The translations under genes were made by a program, and so were the position numbers. The notes under the pieces are model-generated. The model was not told the DNA's origin. It was given only the letters and a program-made list of their open reading frames with translations, and did not search any database. A stretch of 64,000 nt of DNA, from contig NZ_ATXP01000004.1 in NCBI RefSeq assembly GCF_000421745.1, forward strand, positions 62,001-126,000, read 5' to 3'. Below, piece after piece: positions 34,614-44,133 of the stretch. Numbering within the stretch: position 1 is the stretch's first letter; each line of letters starts with the position of its first letter. The stretch comes from Nesterenkonia alba DSM 19423. GTDB taxonomy: Bacteria; Actinomycetota; Actinomycetes; Actinomycetales; Micrococcaceae.

Positions 34614-37366
34614 GGAGCACCTGACCTCTCTCCGGCGAGCACTGTCTGGGCCCACTGGGCCAGCCGGGTCCGGTCAATCTTCGAGTTATGCCGAATATCG
34701 GTGGGCAGCTCATCGACCACCAATACCGCGGCGACGGGGATCTCTGTGGCGGCCCGCACCCGGGCCGCGAAGTCGGGGCTAGCCAGGGGGGAGGAGCCGT
34801 AACGCAGCCTCAGGCCCGGCTCCGGCTCGATGATCGAGACCACCGCCTGAGTACCTACCGGCCCCACTCCGACCGCCGCACTGCGGGCCACCTCGGGTAG
34901 AGCATCCACAGGTGTTTCAATGACACCGGGGCCAAGCGGACCTTCAGGGGAGGTGATGACATGCTGCAGGCGCCCCTGGATCCACAGCCTGCCGGCGTCG
35001 TCGATATGTCCCACATCACCGGTGCGATGCCACAGCAGCCCCTGGTCGGTATCGCGTGCGGCCAGTCGGTCGGTGAACCATAGCCGGTCGTAGCCGGCCT
35101 TCAGATGTGCTGCTGAGACCACCAGTTCCCCGAGGACACCGGGAACATCGGTCGGCTCGGCCAGTTCCTCGGCCGGACGGCCGGTTTCATCCAACGGCGC
35201 GACAGCGAAACGCACCCCCGGGACTGGCTGCCCCACACACACCCCGGGTTGACCGGTACGCATCGCCTGGTGGATGCCTTCCCGGTCGATATCGGCCTGC
35301 AGCAGACCCTCGGTCATGCCGTAGGGAGTGTGCAGCTCAGCGGCGGGGAAGATCTCCTGGACCTCATCGAGTAACCGGGGATGTACCGGTGCCCCGGCAG
35401 AGAGCACCAACCGGATCTTTCGCAGCGCTTTGGTCTGTTCAGCGGAGAGGTCTGCAGCGGTGGCGACCACATTGCGTAGCGCGGCCGGAGAGCCGAAGAA
35501 CATGGTGGCACCTCCGGCCAGGGCAGCCTCGGCCACCGCAGCGGCGGTGAGCGTGGAAGGTTTCGTCACTGACATATCCGGGGTGACCGAGGTGGCTCCG
35601 ATCGCCGGCCCCAGCAGCGCGAAGGGTGCGAAACCAGCAATGAGCGAGGCCCCCGGTTTGACGTCGAATGTCTCTTTCAGCAGGGCCACGAGAGCGCCGA
35701 GCCGAGCGTGGGTGTAGACCACGCCCTTGGCGGGCCCGGTGGAGCCGGAGGTGAAGAGGATCGCGGCGGCGTCGTCGGGCTCTGGAGCGGGGACTTGCTG
35801 CAACAGGGCCCCGGCGTGACGTCGCAGCAGCCGGGTCACCGAAGCTTCCACGTGCAATGCACGAGCCTGACGGGTGCTCAGCGCATCGACACTGATGCGA
35901 CGCCCCGGCCAGCCAAAGGTCCGGGCTACGGTCAACCCCGGAACCGCACCAATGATCCAGTCTGGCCACGCTGAGCGCACCGCACGGGTCATCCCACGTA
36001 GTCCCAGGCCGGCGTCGGCGACGACAACTACCGCCCCCAGCCGCAGGCAGGCGTAGAGAATGACTGTGAGCGTATTCCCCGGCTGGACGAGCAAGGAGAC
36101 CCGGTCGCCGCGGCGTACCCCTAGCTCGTGGAGCCCTACGGCCAAGGCATCGACCTGTTCACGCAGTTGCCCCCATGTCAGCGTGCGGTCACCCTGCTCG
36201 GCAGTCATATCCACGGCCGCCGGGGCGGTACGCCGCCAACTGATGGTCAGTTCTTCCAAGGCATCGTGCAGGCGTGCGATGGGTGCTGCCGGTGGGGGAG
36301 AGGCCAAAGCCCTGCGGTCAGAGGCCTCAGGGTTGAAGGTGTCCTCCAGCCAAAGGAACAGCGGTGCGGCGATGTCACGTTCCTCGATGAGCAGATGTCC
36401 CGCCCCTTCGAACCGGTGTAGATCGGCATGGGGGAGTCGCTGCAGCAGGTCGGCCAGGTACCGGTCCCGGAATACCGGGTCCTTAGGCCCCCAGAGCAGC
36501 AGGGCAGGTTTTTGCCAGGACCGCAGTGCCTCTGAGGTCTCATCAAGGACCGTGCGGGAGGTGTGCTGGGCTAGGGCCGGGATATCCGCCACAAATCCGC
36601 CGATCCCGCCCCGACCCAGTCGGGAGACATACGGGGCCCGGTAGGCGGCCCGGACATCAGGGTCGAGCCCTCCTTCAGGCAAGGACAGTGTTACCTTCAG
36701 GAACGCATCAGTGAGCACCGTGGAGCTCGGCAGCACACCGGGAGCCATAGCCGCCCGCAACGCTGGGGGCACCGGTTCACCGGCCGGCTGATCCACTGCG
36801 GTGTTGAGGCTGACCACTGCGTCCACCGCTTCCCGGTGCCGGGTAGCCCAGGCCAGCGAGATGATCCCACCCCAGTCGTGCCCCAGGGTGACCAGGGGGG
36901 CTTCAATGTCGATCTCCAAAGCGTCCATCAGTCCGTCCAGGTCGCCCAGGCGGTCTTCGAGCCGGCGGTAGCCATCTGCGTGCACACTGGGCGCCTCGAG
37001 GTGCTCTAGCCGTTCGGAGAAACCCATGTCCAGCTGGTCCGGTGCGATGACCCGCCAGGCGTGGCCCGGGCGAGCCAGCTCCACTGATGCCGCCAGCACC
37101 GATCGCCACATATAGGACCAGGTCGGGTTGCCGTGCACGGCGAGAATGGTGCCGGTGGGCGTGATGCCGCGATCTGCAAGGGCGTCTGCGGTGTCCAGCA
37201 CGTGGAAGCCCCGCGGCCCGTCAGGGGTCTTGGCGGTCACCAGGCGGGACCACTGCGCATCCAGTCCGGGCAGCGGGGTTTGCGTCAGAGTGTGGAACGG
37301 TAGGCGGGCAGAGGCGGCAGGGATTGGCGGGAAGAGGCGGGGCACGGTGCTCAGCCGGTTCACCAT
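34610..37366 (-). CDS. oleBC: OleBC fusion: beta-lactone decarboxylase and beta-lactone synthetase
   Basis: A 918-residue two-domain enzyme. Residues 1-345 are an alpha/beta hydrolase like OleB, with HGNPTW (79-84), nucleophile D164 in GHDWGG, D296 in WGPKD and His324 in GAGH; it removes CO2 from a beta-lactone to give the alkene. Residues about 365-918 are an AMP-forming ligase like OleC, with LFTSGSTGPAKG (537-548), which closes the beta-hydroxy acid to the lactone. Actinobacteria such as Micrococcus luteus carry this fusion, whereas Xanthomonas has separate genes. ATG at 37366 overlaps the oleA stop by 7 bases; GGAG precedes it. Confidence 0.93.
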   Translation of the reverse strand: MVNRLSTVPRLFPPIPAASARLPFHTLTQTPLPGLDAQWSRLVTAKTPDGPRGFHVLDTADALADRGITPTGTILAVHGNPTWSYMWRSVLAASVELARPGHAWRVIAPDQLDMGFSERLEHLEAPSVHADGYRRLEDRLGDLDGLMDALEIDIEAPLVTLGHDWGGIISLAWATRHREAVDAVVSLNTAVDQPAGEPVPPALRAAMAPGVLPSSTVLTDAFLKVTLSLPEGGLDPDVRAAYRAPYVSRLGRGGIGGFVADIPALAQHTSRTVLDETSEALRSWQKPALLLWGPKDPVFRDRYLADLLQRLPHADLHRFEGAGHLLIEERDIAAPLFLWLEDTFNPEASDRRALASPPPAAPIARLHDALEELTISWRRTAPAAVDMTAEQGDRTLTWGQLREQVDALAVGLHELGVRRGDRVSLLVQPGNTLTVILYACLRLGAVVVVADAGLGLRGMTRAVRSAWPDWIIGAVPGLTVARTFGWPGRRISVDALSTRQARALHVEASVTRLLRRHAGALLQQVPAPEPDDAAAILFTSGSTGPAKGVVYTHARLGALVALLKETFDVKPGASLIAGFAPFALLGPAIGATSVTPDMSVTKPSTLTAAAVAEAALAGGATMFFGSPAALRNVVATAADLSAEQTKALRKIRLVLSAGAPVHPRLLDEVQEIFPAAELHTPYGMTEGLLQADIDREGIHQAMRTGQPGVCVGQPVPGVRFAVAPLDETGRPAEELAEPTDVPGVLGELVVSAAHLKAGYDRLWFTDRLAARDTDQGLLWHRTGDVGHIDDAGRLWIQGRLQHVITSPEGPLGPGVIETPVDALPEVARSAAVGVGPVGTQAVVSIIEPEPGLRLRYGSSPLASPDFAARVRAATEIPVAAVLVVDELPTDIRHNSKIDRTRLAQWAQTVLAGERSGAP

Positions 37367-38400
37367 TCGATCTCCACCATCGCGGTGTTCAGCCCGGAGC
37401 CCACACCCATGCACAGCACCCTGGATCCGGTCACCAGGTTCTTCGCCTCACGGGCCAGGGTGATCGGCAGAGAGGCCGGCCCCACATTGCCCAGCTCCGG
37501 ATACGTCACCGGAACTTTCTTCTTATCCAGCTTGGCGGCCTTAATGATGGAGGAGGTATGCAGCTGGGAGACCTGATGGGTGACGTAAGCATCCATGGAC
37601 TGCCAGGAGAAATGTTTCTTCGCGTCCTCCCAGGCGTTCATCACCAGTTCCAGTCCACCGTCGAGCAATCCACGCGCATCGGTGAACATCCCGCGGTGGT
37701 CTCCCACACACAGTTCGTGGTGCTGGGTCGCCGCCCGCGTCACCCCACCGACGATCCGGTGCCCTTCTGGGTGCTCATCGGCCGGGCCAATGACCGCCGC
37801 AGCCGCTCCGCATCCCAGGGTCAAGGAGGCGAACTCCGTCATGAAGTCCTGGCGGGAGACTTCCTCCAAGGCGTTAATCCGCTCAACGGTGGCGTCCTGG
37901 ACCTTGCGGGCATCCTCCCCGTTGACGATGAGCACATATCTGGCCTGCCCGGCGTCGATCATGGTGGCCGCCAGGGTCATCGCGTTGACGAAACCCAGAC
38001 AGGCGTTGGTGATGTCAAAGTTCATGGCCGAACTCGGTAGACCCAGCTCGTGGTGGACCCCCACCGCCACTGACGGCTCCAGGTGCTCGCGGGTCACTGA
38101 GGTGTTGATCATCACCGAGATGTCCTCGGTGCTGACCCCGGCGGCTTCGAGGGCTCGGCGCCCTGCCTCTACGGTGCCGGCGCGTACTTCGTCATCGCTG
38201 CGCCAGTTCCGCCGGGCTTTGACCCCGGCTACCCGCTGCAGCAGTCCGGAAGGGAGCTTGAGTCGCTTGAGCGCATCGGCCAGACGCTTATCGAGGTCTT
38301 TGGAGGTCAGCACCAGGGGGGCCTCGACCTCGGCCACCGACAACAGCGCAGCGTTGCGGTGGTGGAAGGTCGTGTTTCCCTCAGACCGTTTCTGCAGCAC
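37360..38400 (-). CDS. oleA: OleA, acyl-CoA head-to-head condensing thiolase
   Basis: A 346-residue thiolase-fold enzyme that joins two fatty acyl-CoA chains in a Claisen condensation, the first step of olefin formation. Cys134 in NACLGFVNAM is the acyl-binding nucleophile, and EHLEPS at 106-111 contains the OleA base Glu. H and N of the active site are in YVTHQVS and GNVGPAS. The GTG at 38400 is taken as start: a CATAAT -10 box ends 6 bases before it and the protein then aligns in length with M. luteus OleA. Any longer frame runs antisense to the neighbour. Confidence 0.92.
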   Translation of the reverse strand: MLQKRSEGNTTFHHRNAALLSVAEVEAPLVLTSKDLDKRLADALKRLKLPSGLLQRVAGVKARRNWRSDDEVRAGTVEAGRRALEAAGVSTEDISVMINTSVTREHLEPSVAVGVHHELGLPSSAMNFDITNACLGFVNAMTLAATMIDAGQARYVLIVNGEDARKVQDATVERINALEEVSRQDFMTEFASLTLGCGAAAAVIGPADEHPEGHRIVGGVTRAATQHHELCVGDHRGMFTDARGLLDGGLELVMNAWEDAKKHFSWQSMDAYVTHQVSQLHTSSIIKAAKLDKKKVPVTYPELGNVGPASLPITLAREAKNLVTGSRVLCMGVGSGLNTAMVEIEW

Positions 38401-38412
38401 CGGACCATTATG
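38401..38412 (-). promoter_or_regulatory. Leaderless promoter of the ole operon
   Basis: Minus-strand CATAAT (38412-38407) followed by GGTCCG and the GTG at 38400. No Shine-Dalgarno sequence is present before the GTG. It is divergent from the TACTAT box at 38472-38477, with about 60 bases between. Confidence 0.5.
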
Positions 38413-38471
38413 TCGAATGACACCAGGCCGGGCTAATCGGCACTGGCCACGGGCAGCTGGCCGTTTACTTT

Positions 38472-38484
38472 TACTATGGAGCCC
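38472..38484 (+). promoter_or_regulatory. Leaderless promoter of the DUF5998 gene
   Basis: TACTAT (38472-38477) followed by GGAGCCC and ATG at 38485. The GGAG is only 3 bases from the ATG, too close for normal ribosome binding. The zapE start has nearly the same sequence (TACAGT, GGAGCCT, ATG). Confidence 0.5.
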
Positions 38485-39084
38485 ATGACGCTTCAGCAGG
38501 CCATTGAGCGCGGTGGCTTCTATCCCGCCCTCGTACACCACACCGTCACCGATGCGCTCGACGGACGGGAGGCCACCCACCAAATCGTGCACGTCGATAC
38601 GCACTTCGATATGGAGGAAGTCCATCGGCACATTACGGTGCTGGCCCTGGCCGAGGATGTCGTCGTCGTCGCTCACCTGGATGACCATGACGCCGACGAT
38701 CAACCGGGGACCTACCCTCACGACGACGCCGGCCCCTCCGCCTCTGGGGATGTCGTCGCCCGGATCTCCACTGAAGTGGTGCCGGTGCGGCGTCTGGGCT
38801 CGGTCATCCTCTCGGAGGTGCACCGCCGTCCGGAGCAGTTTGACCCGCAGCGCGGACTGGCCGAGGTCACCCTGACGATGAACTGGTCCGGCGGAGCCCG
38901 GTTCGATTCGATGCCCGCTGACTGCGGCAACCCCGAGTGCGTGGCTGACCACGGTGATACCGGCACCGTTTCACCGGAGGACATCGTGTTACGCATCGCC
39001 GCTACTGCTGAAGGCGACACCGCTGTGGAGGAGGCGCGCAGCTTCGTCAAAGCCTTGCGGCGCGCCTGTCTGAAATACGCCTGA
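38485..39084 (+). CDS. DUF5998 family protein
   Basis: A 199-residue soluble protein that matches the DUF5998 family of actinobacteria, always found next to the phosphodiesterase gene that follows. It is acidic, with EVHRHITVLALAEDVVVVAHLDDH in the N-terminal half and a cysteine pair in DCGNPECV. No catalytic motif is recognised. Start: ATG at 38485 fits the leaderless pattern; an ATG at 38476 would overlap the -10 box. Confidence 0.85.
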   Translation: MTLQQAIERGGFYPALVHHTVTDALDGREATHQIVHVDTHFDMEEVHRHITVLALAEDVVVVAHLDDHDADDQPGTYPHDDAGPSASGDVVARISTEVVPVRRLGSVILSEVHRRPEQFDPQRGLAEVTLTMNWSGGARFDSMPADCGNPECVADHGDTGTVSPEDIVLRIAATAEGDTAVEEARSFVKALRRACLKYA

Positions 39085-39095
39085 GGCGGAATCGC

Positions 39096-40304
39096 ATGAG
39101 TCGTTTGCCCCCATGGCCCGCACCGCCGGACTACGACGGCGCCCACTTGCGTCACGTGCTGCCCTCAACCTGCGCTGCGCTGGGACTTGAGGGATTCACC
39201 AACCGGCTCGGTGTGCCCCAGAGCAATATTGCCGTCGTCGTGCTCGCCGACGGACTGGGAGAGCGCAATCTCGCTGCTCATACCGGCCACGCACGTCACT
39301 TGGGGGCCGCCTGGCGCAGCCTGCAGACGGCCCGCACCCTGGACTGCGGAGTGCCGGCCACTACGGCCACCTCGTTGAGTTCCTTCGGCACCGGAGCCAC
39401 CCCCGGGGAGCACGGCATGCTCGGCTATGACCTCTACGCTGAGCACCTTGACCGCGTGGTCAATATGCTCGGCGGCTGGGATGACGACGTCGACCCCGCC
39501 ACTTGGCAGCCGGTACCGAGCCTGTTGCGCCAGGCGCAGCAGGCCGGAGCCGAGGTGCTGACGGTCTCCCGCAGCCAATTCCGAGATTCCCAGTTGACCC
39601 GGGCTGCCCTCCAGGGCGGGGAGTTCGCCGGTGCCGACCGGATCGAACACCGTTTCCGGGCCGCCGCAGAGTGGATCACCGCCCAGCGGCAGGCCTGCGG
39701 TGGGGTGCGCCGCGGCCCGCCCACCCCACTGCTGGTGTACCTCTACGTTGACGAGCTGGACAAAGCCGGTCACGAATACGGTGTCGCCTCCGCGCAGTGG
39801 CGACACCGTCTGGAGAGCCTTGATGAAGCAGCCCGCCGGTTCTGCCACAGCATGCGGGAACGATTCGGGGACCAGATCACGGTGTTGCTGACGGCGGACC
39901 ATGGAATGATCGACTTACCGAAGACCGCTCGGACCGATATCAGCGCCCGGGAGGATTTACTCACCGGGGTGGTGCACACTGCCGGTGATCCGCGTCTGGT
40001 CTACCTGCACACCGCCGCCGGCGCCGCTGGGGAGGTGGCCGACCGCTGGCAGGAGGCCTTCGGGGACCAAGCCTGGGTCCTGCAGCGTGAGGAGGCCATC
40101 GCCGCCGGATGGTTCGGTCCCGTCACCGAGGCTGCCGCCGAGCGGATCGGAGACGTGGTGGTCGCCATGTACGACGACGCCGGCATTTTCCACACCGCAC
40201 GCACCGGCCGAGAGATCGCCTCGCTCGTGGGATTCCATGGCTCCCTGACGGAGACCGAACGGAAGGTGCCACTGCTGGAGCTCACCGGGCGTGCCCTCGG
40301 GTGA
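39096..40304 (+). CDS. Alkaline-phosphatase-superfamily phosphodiesterase / nucleotide pyrophosphatase
   Basis: A 402-residue metal-dependent hydrolase of the NPP/PglZ-like group. Expected metal and nucleophile sites appear: DGLGER near residue 52, PATTATSLSSFGTG around 88-101 with a Thr/Ser nucleophile, DELDKAGHEYG near 220-230, and TADHGMID near 268-275. No signal peptide, so cytoplasmic. The substrate is probably a phosphodiester or nucleotide. It follows the DUF5998 gene after 11 bases. Its stop is 3 bases from the convergent sepH stop. Confidence 0.88.
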   Translation: MSRLPPWPAPPDYDGAHLRHVLPSTCAALGLEGFTNRLGVPQSNIAVVVLADGLGERNLAAHTGHARHLGAAWRSLQTARTLDCGVPATTATSLSSFGTGATPGEHGMLGYDLYAEHLDRVVNMLGGWDDDVDPATWQPVPSLLRQAQQAGAEVLTVSRSQFRDSQLTRAALQGGEFAGADRIEHRFRAAAEWITAQRQACGGVRRGPPTPLLVYLYVDELDKAGHEYGVASAQWRHRLESLDEAARRFCHSMRERFGDQITVLLTADHGMIDLPKTARTDISAREDLLTGVVHTAGDPRLVYLHTAAGAAGEVADRWQEAFGDQAWVLQREEAIAAGWFGPVTEAAAERIGDVVVAMYDDAGIFHTARTGREIASLVGFHGSLTETERKVPLLELTGRALG

Positions 40305-40307
40305 GGT

Positions 40308-41651
40308 TCAATCGTCCTTGGAGCCGAAGAGGATGTCATCCCAGCTGGGCATCGTGGGCCGACGGGACTTTCGCGTGGAGGACCGGCGCTTAGGCGGAGC
40401 CGGTTGGTGGGCCTCATCTGCTGGTGAATCGGTTGTTGAATCCTCGCTGCGGGATTGGTCTTGGGCGTGCTGGTGAGGCCCCTGGTCAGCGGTGGCGGGT
40501 TCGGTGTCTGAGGGGCCACCCCCGCCGGTGTCGGAACCAGACTCGGCGGGGTCCTCGTCCCCGTCCTGGTAGCTGAATCCCCACGCGTCGGTGGCAGAGT
40601 CGGTCTCGGTTTCCTCGCTGAACTGCTCCATCCCCGGCAATGCTCCGGTGGTGTGTTCTTCACCGGATGCGGTCTCTTCGGCAGAGGCGATCTTCTCGGA
40701 GGGCTCTTCGTCGGTGTCGTCTGGGCCCACCGCGCGCAACGGGGAGACCGTGGCAGGAGCTGACTCGTCCCGGGTGAGCATCGTGGCGAGCTTGTCTTCG
40801 GCCTCGTGGTCGGTGCCCAGGCGCTGGCCGCGGCGGGCCCGCAGAATCTCCAACAGATCCTCGGCGTCGTGACCGGTGGAGGGGCCACCACCGGGTGCGG
40901 TCTGCCCGGCCGGGTGCGGTTCGGTGGCCGGCTGTGGTGGTGCGGATCCGGCGGAGGAGTCGACGTCGAAGGGCTCGTCCACCGGAGCCAGACGACGGCG
41001 CCGGGAGGATGGTGTTGTGGTGGCCGCCGGTAGTTTCATCAGCGTTTCGGCCCACTTGTTCTCCGGACGTAGTGACCGTGCTGAGGGGTTGAAGACCCAG
41101 CGGGCGGGGGGACGCTCACCCACAGTGCCGGCGTCGGAATCTTCGGCCAATGTGAAGTCGCAGACCACAGTCCAGGTTCCGTCTTCGCGCCGCCAGGCGT
41201 CCCAGGAGGCCTCCTCAGAGGAGACTCCCAGCTGACGCAGCCGCACTGAGGTCATCGCCTCCAGGGTGGCCGGGGCATCGCCGAAAGCTAATCGGTGTGT
41301 CTGCCCGGAGGAGGCCCGAGCGACCACGGTTTCCCGTGCGCGGGCGGCGTAGAAGGCACGTTCATCAGCGATCGGTCCGGCGAAACGCAGCACATACTCC
41401 CGGGCCTGCCCGCTGGAGGCGACGACGTCGTCCACGCTGGCCCCGGCGCGCAGCTTCGCCTGGATCTGCCGTGGCGACATCGGCTGGCGCTGGTCCGCCT
41501 CTGCGGTGCGGGTGGGGGAGTTGACCTGGGCAATCGCGGCACGCAGGGCCTCGTCGACGGCCACGCGGTACTCGCCGCCCTCGTTGTCTGAGAGCACCAG
41601 CGCCGGTGTGCCGCCTTCGGCATCTACCCCGACGATGCGCAGCTGAAGCAT
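40308..41651 (-). CDS. sepH: Septation protein SepH
   Basis: A 447-residue actinobacterial cell-division protein (DUF3071) that binds FtsZ and promotes filament assembly. The N-terminal domain (residues about 1-70) begins MLQLRIVGVDAEG and is followed by a helix-turn-helix-like region (MSPRQIQAKLRAGASVDDVV). The C-terminal half is acidic, rich in Ser, Thr, Pro and Glu and disordered, ending in a basic RRSSTRKSRRPTMPSWDDILFG motif. ATG at 41651 is preferred to one 30 bases upstream. Confidence 0.93.
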   Translation of the reverse strand: MLQLRIVGVDAEGGTPALVLSDNEGGEYRVAVDEALRAAIAQVNSPTRTAEADQRQPMSPRQIQAKLRAGASVDDVVASSGQAREYVLRFAGPIADERAFYAARARETVVARASSGQTHRLAFGDAPATLEAMTSVRLRQLGVSSEEASWDAWRREDGTWTVVCDFTLAEDSDAGTVGERPPARWVFNPSARSLRPENKWAETLMKLPAATTTPSSRRRRLAPVDEPFDVDSSAGSAPPQPATEPHPAGQTAPGGGPSTGHDAEDLLEILRARRGQRLGTDHEAEDKLATMLTRDESAPATVSPLRAVGPDDTDEEPSEKIASAEETASGEEHTTGALPGMEQFSEETETDSATDAWGFSYQDGDEDPAESGSDTGGGGPSDTEPATADQGPHQHAQDQSRSEDSTTDSPADEAHQPAPPKRRSSTRKSRRPTMPSWDDILFGSKDD

Positions 41652-41877
41652 GACCTTGGTCTGTCCTCCGCGTGGAAACACTTGTCTTGTCGGGCAACCT
41701 TACCGCGCAGTCCTGCCGGACCATTAGGCTCGCTCAACCTGCGGTTCAAACACGCCCGCGTCGACGGGATTGGACGAATAGGGGGAGAGTCGGACACAAT
41801 CTGTGCGACCTGTTGCGTCCAGCAGGCGGGCCCGACCTGCACGGATGCTGCCAGACCCCAGGAGTGGAGCACCAGAT

Positions 41878-42177
41878 ATGGCTACCGACTACGATGCGCC
41901 CCGTAAGAACGAGGACGAAGTCAATGAGGACTCGATTGAGGAGCTGAAGAACCGCTCGACCAACCGCCAGTCCGCGGTGGTGGACGAGGACGAGGCTGAG
42001 GCTGCTGAAGGTTTCGAACTGCCCGGTGCGGACCTCTCCGACGAGGAGTTGCAGGTGCGGGTGTTGCCGGCTCAGAATGACGAATTCACCTGCGGGGAAT
42101 GCTTCCTGGTGCGCCACCGGTCACAGGCGATCGACCGCGGTGACGGCACCCTCATCTGCGCTGACTGCGAAGGCTGA
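41878..42177 (+). CDS. DUF4193 zinc-ribbon protein
   Basis: A 99-residue, very acidic protein with a C-terminal zinc ribbon: CGEC and CADC (about residues 76-79 and 95-98). The family is conserved across actinobacteria next to dut and sepH and has no established function. GGAG precedes ATG at 41878 by 15 bases. The N-terminal Asp/Glu-rich stretch is likely disordered. It is followed after 3 bases by the DUF3093 gene. Confidence 0.9.
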   Translation: MATDYDAPRKNEDEVNEDSIEELKNRSTNRQSAVVDEDEAEAAEGFELPGADLSDEELQVRVLPAQNDEFTCGECFLVRHRSQAIDRGDGTLICADCEG

Positions 42178-42180
42178 GCG

Positions 42181-42660
42181 GTGGACACCGAGCGCGTCCT
42201 CTACACTGAGCGGCTCTGGCCCGCCTGGTGGCTGTGGACTGCCCTGGTCATCGCCGGGGCTGCGCTGTCGGTCATCTTCTTTCCGATCGATGTGATGTAC
42301 GGGGTGCTGGCGATGATCGTCGGCATCGCTTTAGTGGTCTTCGCCCTGTGGATCACCACTCCCCGTCTTGAGATCACTGAGGCGGTGCTGCGGGTCGGGC
42401 GTGCACAGATCGAACGGCAGTACCTGGGCCGGGTGGTGGCCCACACCGGGGATGCCGCTACCGAGCAGCTGGGACCGGGCTTTGATGCTCGCAGTTACCA
42501 GTGCATCCGCGGGTGGATTCCCACCGTGGTCACCGCACAGATCACCGATCCTGAGGACCCCACGCCGTACTGGATCTTCTCCACCCGCAATCCGCAGGCG
42601 GTCCTCGCCGCCCTGGACTCGGAGGAGCCGGTCCGCACCACTGGTGTCTCCCGCCTCTAA
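42181..42660 (+). CDS. DUF3093 membrane protein
   Basis: A 159-residue protein with two N-terminal membrane helices (about 15-35 and 40-58), then a soluble beta-rich domain ([16 protein letters not shown]...). It belongs to the actinobacterial DUF3093 family, of unknown role, which precedes dut in many genomes. The GTG at 42181 follows the DUF4193 stop by 3 bases, so the genes are co-translated. Confidence 0.88.
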   Translation: MDTERVLYTERLWPAWWLWTALVIAGAALSVIFFPIDVMYGVLAMIVGIALVVFALWITTPRLEITEAVLRVGRAQIERQYLGRVVAHTGDAATEQLGPGFDARSYQCIRGWIPTVVTAQITDPEDPTPYWIFSTRNPQAVLAALDSEEPVRTTGVSRL

Positions 42661-42743
42661 AGTGCCTGCCGGCCTGCTGCCGGGCATACCGGATGGTGGG
42701 ATGGACCCCGCTGCCGGGGTGCCAGGATCTCAGGCAGCATCTG

Positions 42744-42757
42744 TAGACTCAGTGACC
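42744..42757 (+). promoter_or_regulatory. Possible leaderless promoter of dut
   Basis: TAGACT (42744-42749) stands 8 bases before the GTG at 42758. No Shine-Dalgarno sequence. A second in-frame GTG at 42752 is too close to the box. Confidence 0.4.
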
Positions 42758-43234
42758 GTGAAACCCCTGGACGTCCCGATTCAGCTGCTCGACCCCGATC
42801 TCCCCCTGCCCCGCTATGCGCGTAGCGATGACGCCGGAGCCGATCTACTCAGCGCAGAAGACTTCACTCTGCAGCCCGGGGAGCGGCGACTGGTACCCAC
42901 TGGCATTGCCATCGCCATCCCTGCCGGTTGGGTGGGCCTGGTGCATCCGCGCAGCGGCCTGGCCGTCCGGCATGGGGTGACACTGGTCAACAGCCCCGGC
43001 ACTATCGACGCCGGATACCGCGGGGAAGTCAAAGTTCCCCTGGTCAACACCGATCGTCACCAACCGGTGAGTTTCGCCCGCGGGGACCGCATCGCCCAAC
43101 TGGTCATCCAGCGTGTGGAGCATGCCGCCTTCCGCCCGGTGGAGAAGCTGCCGGATTCCGAACGGGGTGAGTCCGGATTCGGCTCCACTGGGGGTCACGC
43201 CGCAGCCGCACCCACTACACCCCAGACCCGCTGA
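42758..43234 (+). CDS. dut: dUTP diphosphatase
   Basis: A 158-residue trimeric dUTPase that removes dUTP and supplies dUMP for thymidylate synthesis. All five family motifs are present: RSDDAGADL (motif 1), HPRSGLA (2), [13 protein letters not shown] (3), [10 protein letters not shown] (4) and [10 protein letters not shown] (5, the P-loop-like tail). The GTG start follows a leaderless-type box. Dut is followed by DUF3710 and DUF3159 genes, a conserved actinobacterial order. Confidence 0.96.
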   Translation: MKPLDVPIQLLDPDLPLPRYARSDDAGADLLSAEDFTLQPGERRLVPTGIAIAIPAGWVGLVHPRSGLAVRHGVTLVNSPGTIDAGYRGEVKVPLVNTDRHQPVSFARGDRIAQLVIQRVEHAAFRPVEKLPDSERGESGFGSTGGHAAAAPTTPQTR

Positions 43235-43268
43235 CGCCCCGCCTGATTGAGCTGATGTAAGGAGACCG

Positions 43269-44123
43269 ATGCTGTTCGGCAAGAAGAAAAAAGACCAGCC
43301 CGCCAAGCCCGCTACGATCAAAGAGGCGCTGGCTCAACAGGAGGCTGAGCCGGAGGTCGAGATCACCGAGGGCTCCGCCGGTGACGATGACGACGTCGTC
43401 TCTGAGGAAGGCGCTGACACCACCTCCGCAGCGGACACCTCTGAGGTGACTTCCGACGGTGACGAAGACCAGCGCGCCCAACCCTTCGCCGTGGCCAAAG
43501 CTCCCCGGGACATCAGCGAACTCGAGTCCACCCGCGGATACCTGAACTTTGGGTCGGTGCTCATCCCTGCGTTGAAGAACCAGAAAGTCCGGCTCGACGT
43601 GGACCAGAAGACCAAGCGCGTGGTGTCCCTGACCATCGGGCTGGGTCAGGCCAGTCTGCAGTTGCAGGCTTTCTCCGCGCCTAAGTCTGGCGGTATTTGG
43701 GATGACGTGCGGAGTCAGATCGAGGAATCTGTGCTCAAGCAGAAAGGCCGTGCCCGGCACGTAGAAGGCCGTTTCGGCACTGAACTGCACGCCCGAGTCC
43801 CCACCACTCTCAAAGACGGGCGGCAGGGGTGGCGAGCTGCTCGCTTCATCGGCTATGAAGGCCAACGCTGGTTCCTGCGCGGGGTCATCGGCGGCCGCGG
43901 CGCCATCGACCGTAAAGCCTCCCAGGCGGTGGAGAATCTCTTCGCCCACATTGTGGTCAACCGCGGGGAAGACCCCTTGCCACCACGTGAGCTACTGCCT
44001 TTGAAACCCCCTCCGGGTACTAAGCGGGTCCGCGTGCCGCGCCAGGGCAGTGCCGCCGAGGCGCAGAACTCCCGGGCAGCTGAGTCTTCCCAGCCCCGGT
44101 CCCGGGACAACAGCGGGGAGTGA
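43269..44123 (+). CDS. DUF3710 family protein
   Basis: A 284-residue soluble protein. Residues 1-80 are a charged leader (KKKKDQPAK then acidic). Residues about 80-230 form the conserved DUF3710 domain with RGYLNFGSVLIPAL and WRAARFIGYEGQRWFLRGVIGG. A basic, Ser/Arg-rich tail follows. Function is unknown. The start follows AAGGAGA. The neighbours dut and DUF3159 are constant across actinobacteria, pointing to one conserved unit. Confidence 0.9.
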   Translation: MLFGKKKKDQPAKPATIKEALAQQEAEPEVEITEGSAGDDDDVVSEEGADTTSAADTSEVTSDGDEDQRAQPFAVAKAPRDISELESTRGYLNFGSVLIPALKNQKVRLDVDQKTKRVVSLTIGLGQASLQLQAFSAPKSGGIWDDVRSQIEESVLKQKGRARHVEGRFGTELHARVPTTLKDGRQGWRAARFIGYEGQRWFLRGVIGGRGAIDRKASQAVENLFAHIVVNRGEDPLPPRELLPLKPPPGTKRVRVPRQGSAAEAQNSRAAESSQPRSRDNSGE

Positions 44124-44133
44124 CGACCACCGC

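Noticed and set aside
38413-38952. N-terminal extension of the oleA frame
   Set aside because: Runs antisense to the DUF5998 gene, is not thiolase-like, and the leaderless GTG at 38400 gives the correct family length.
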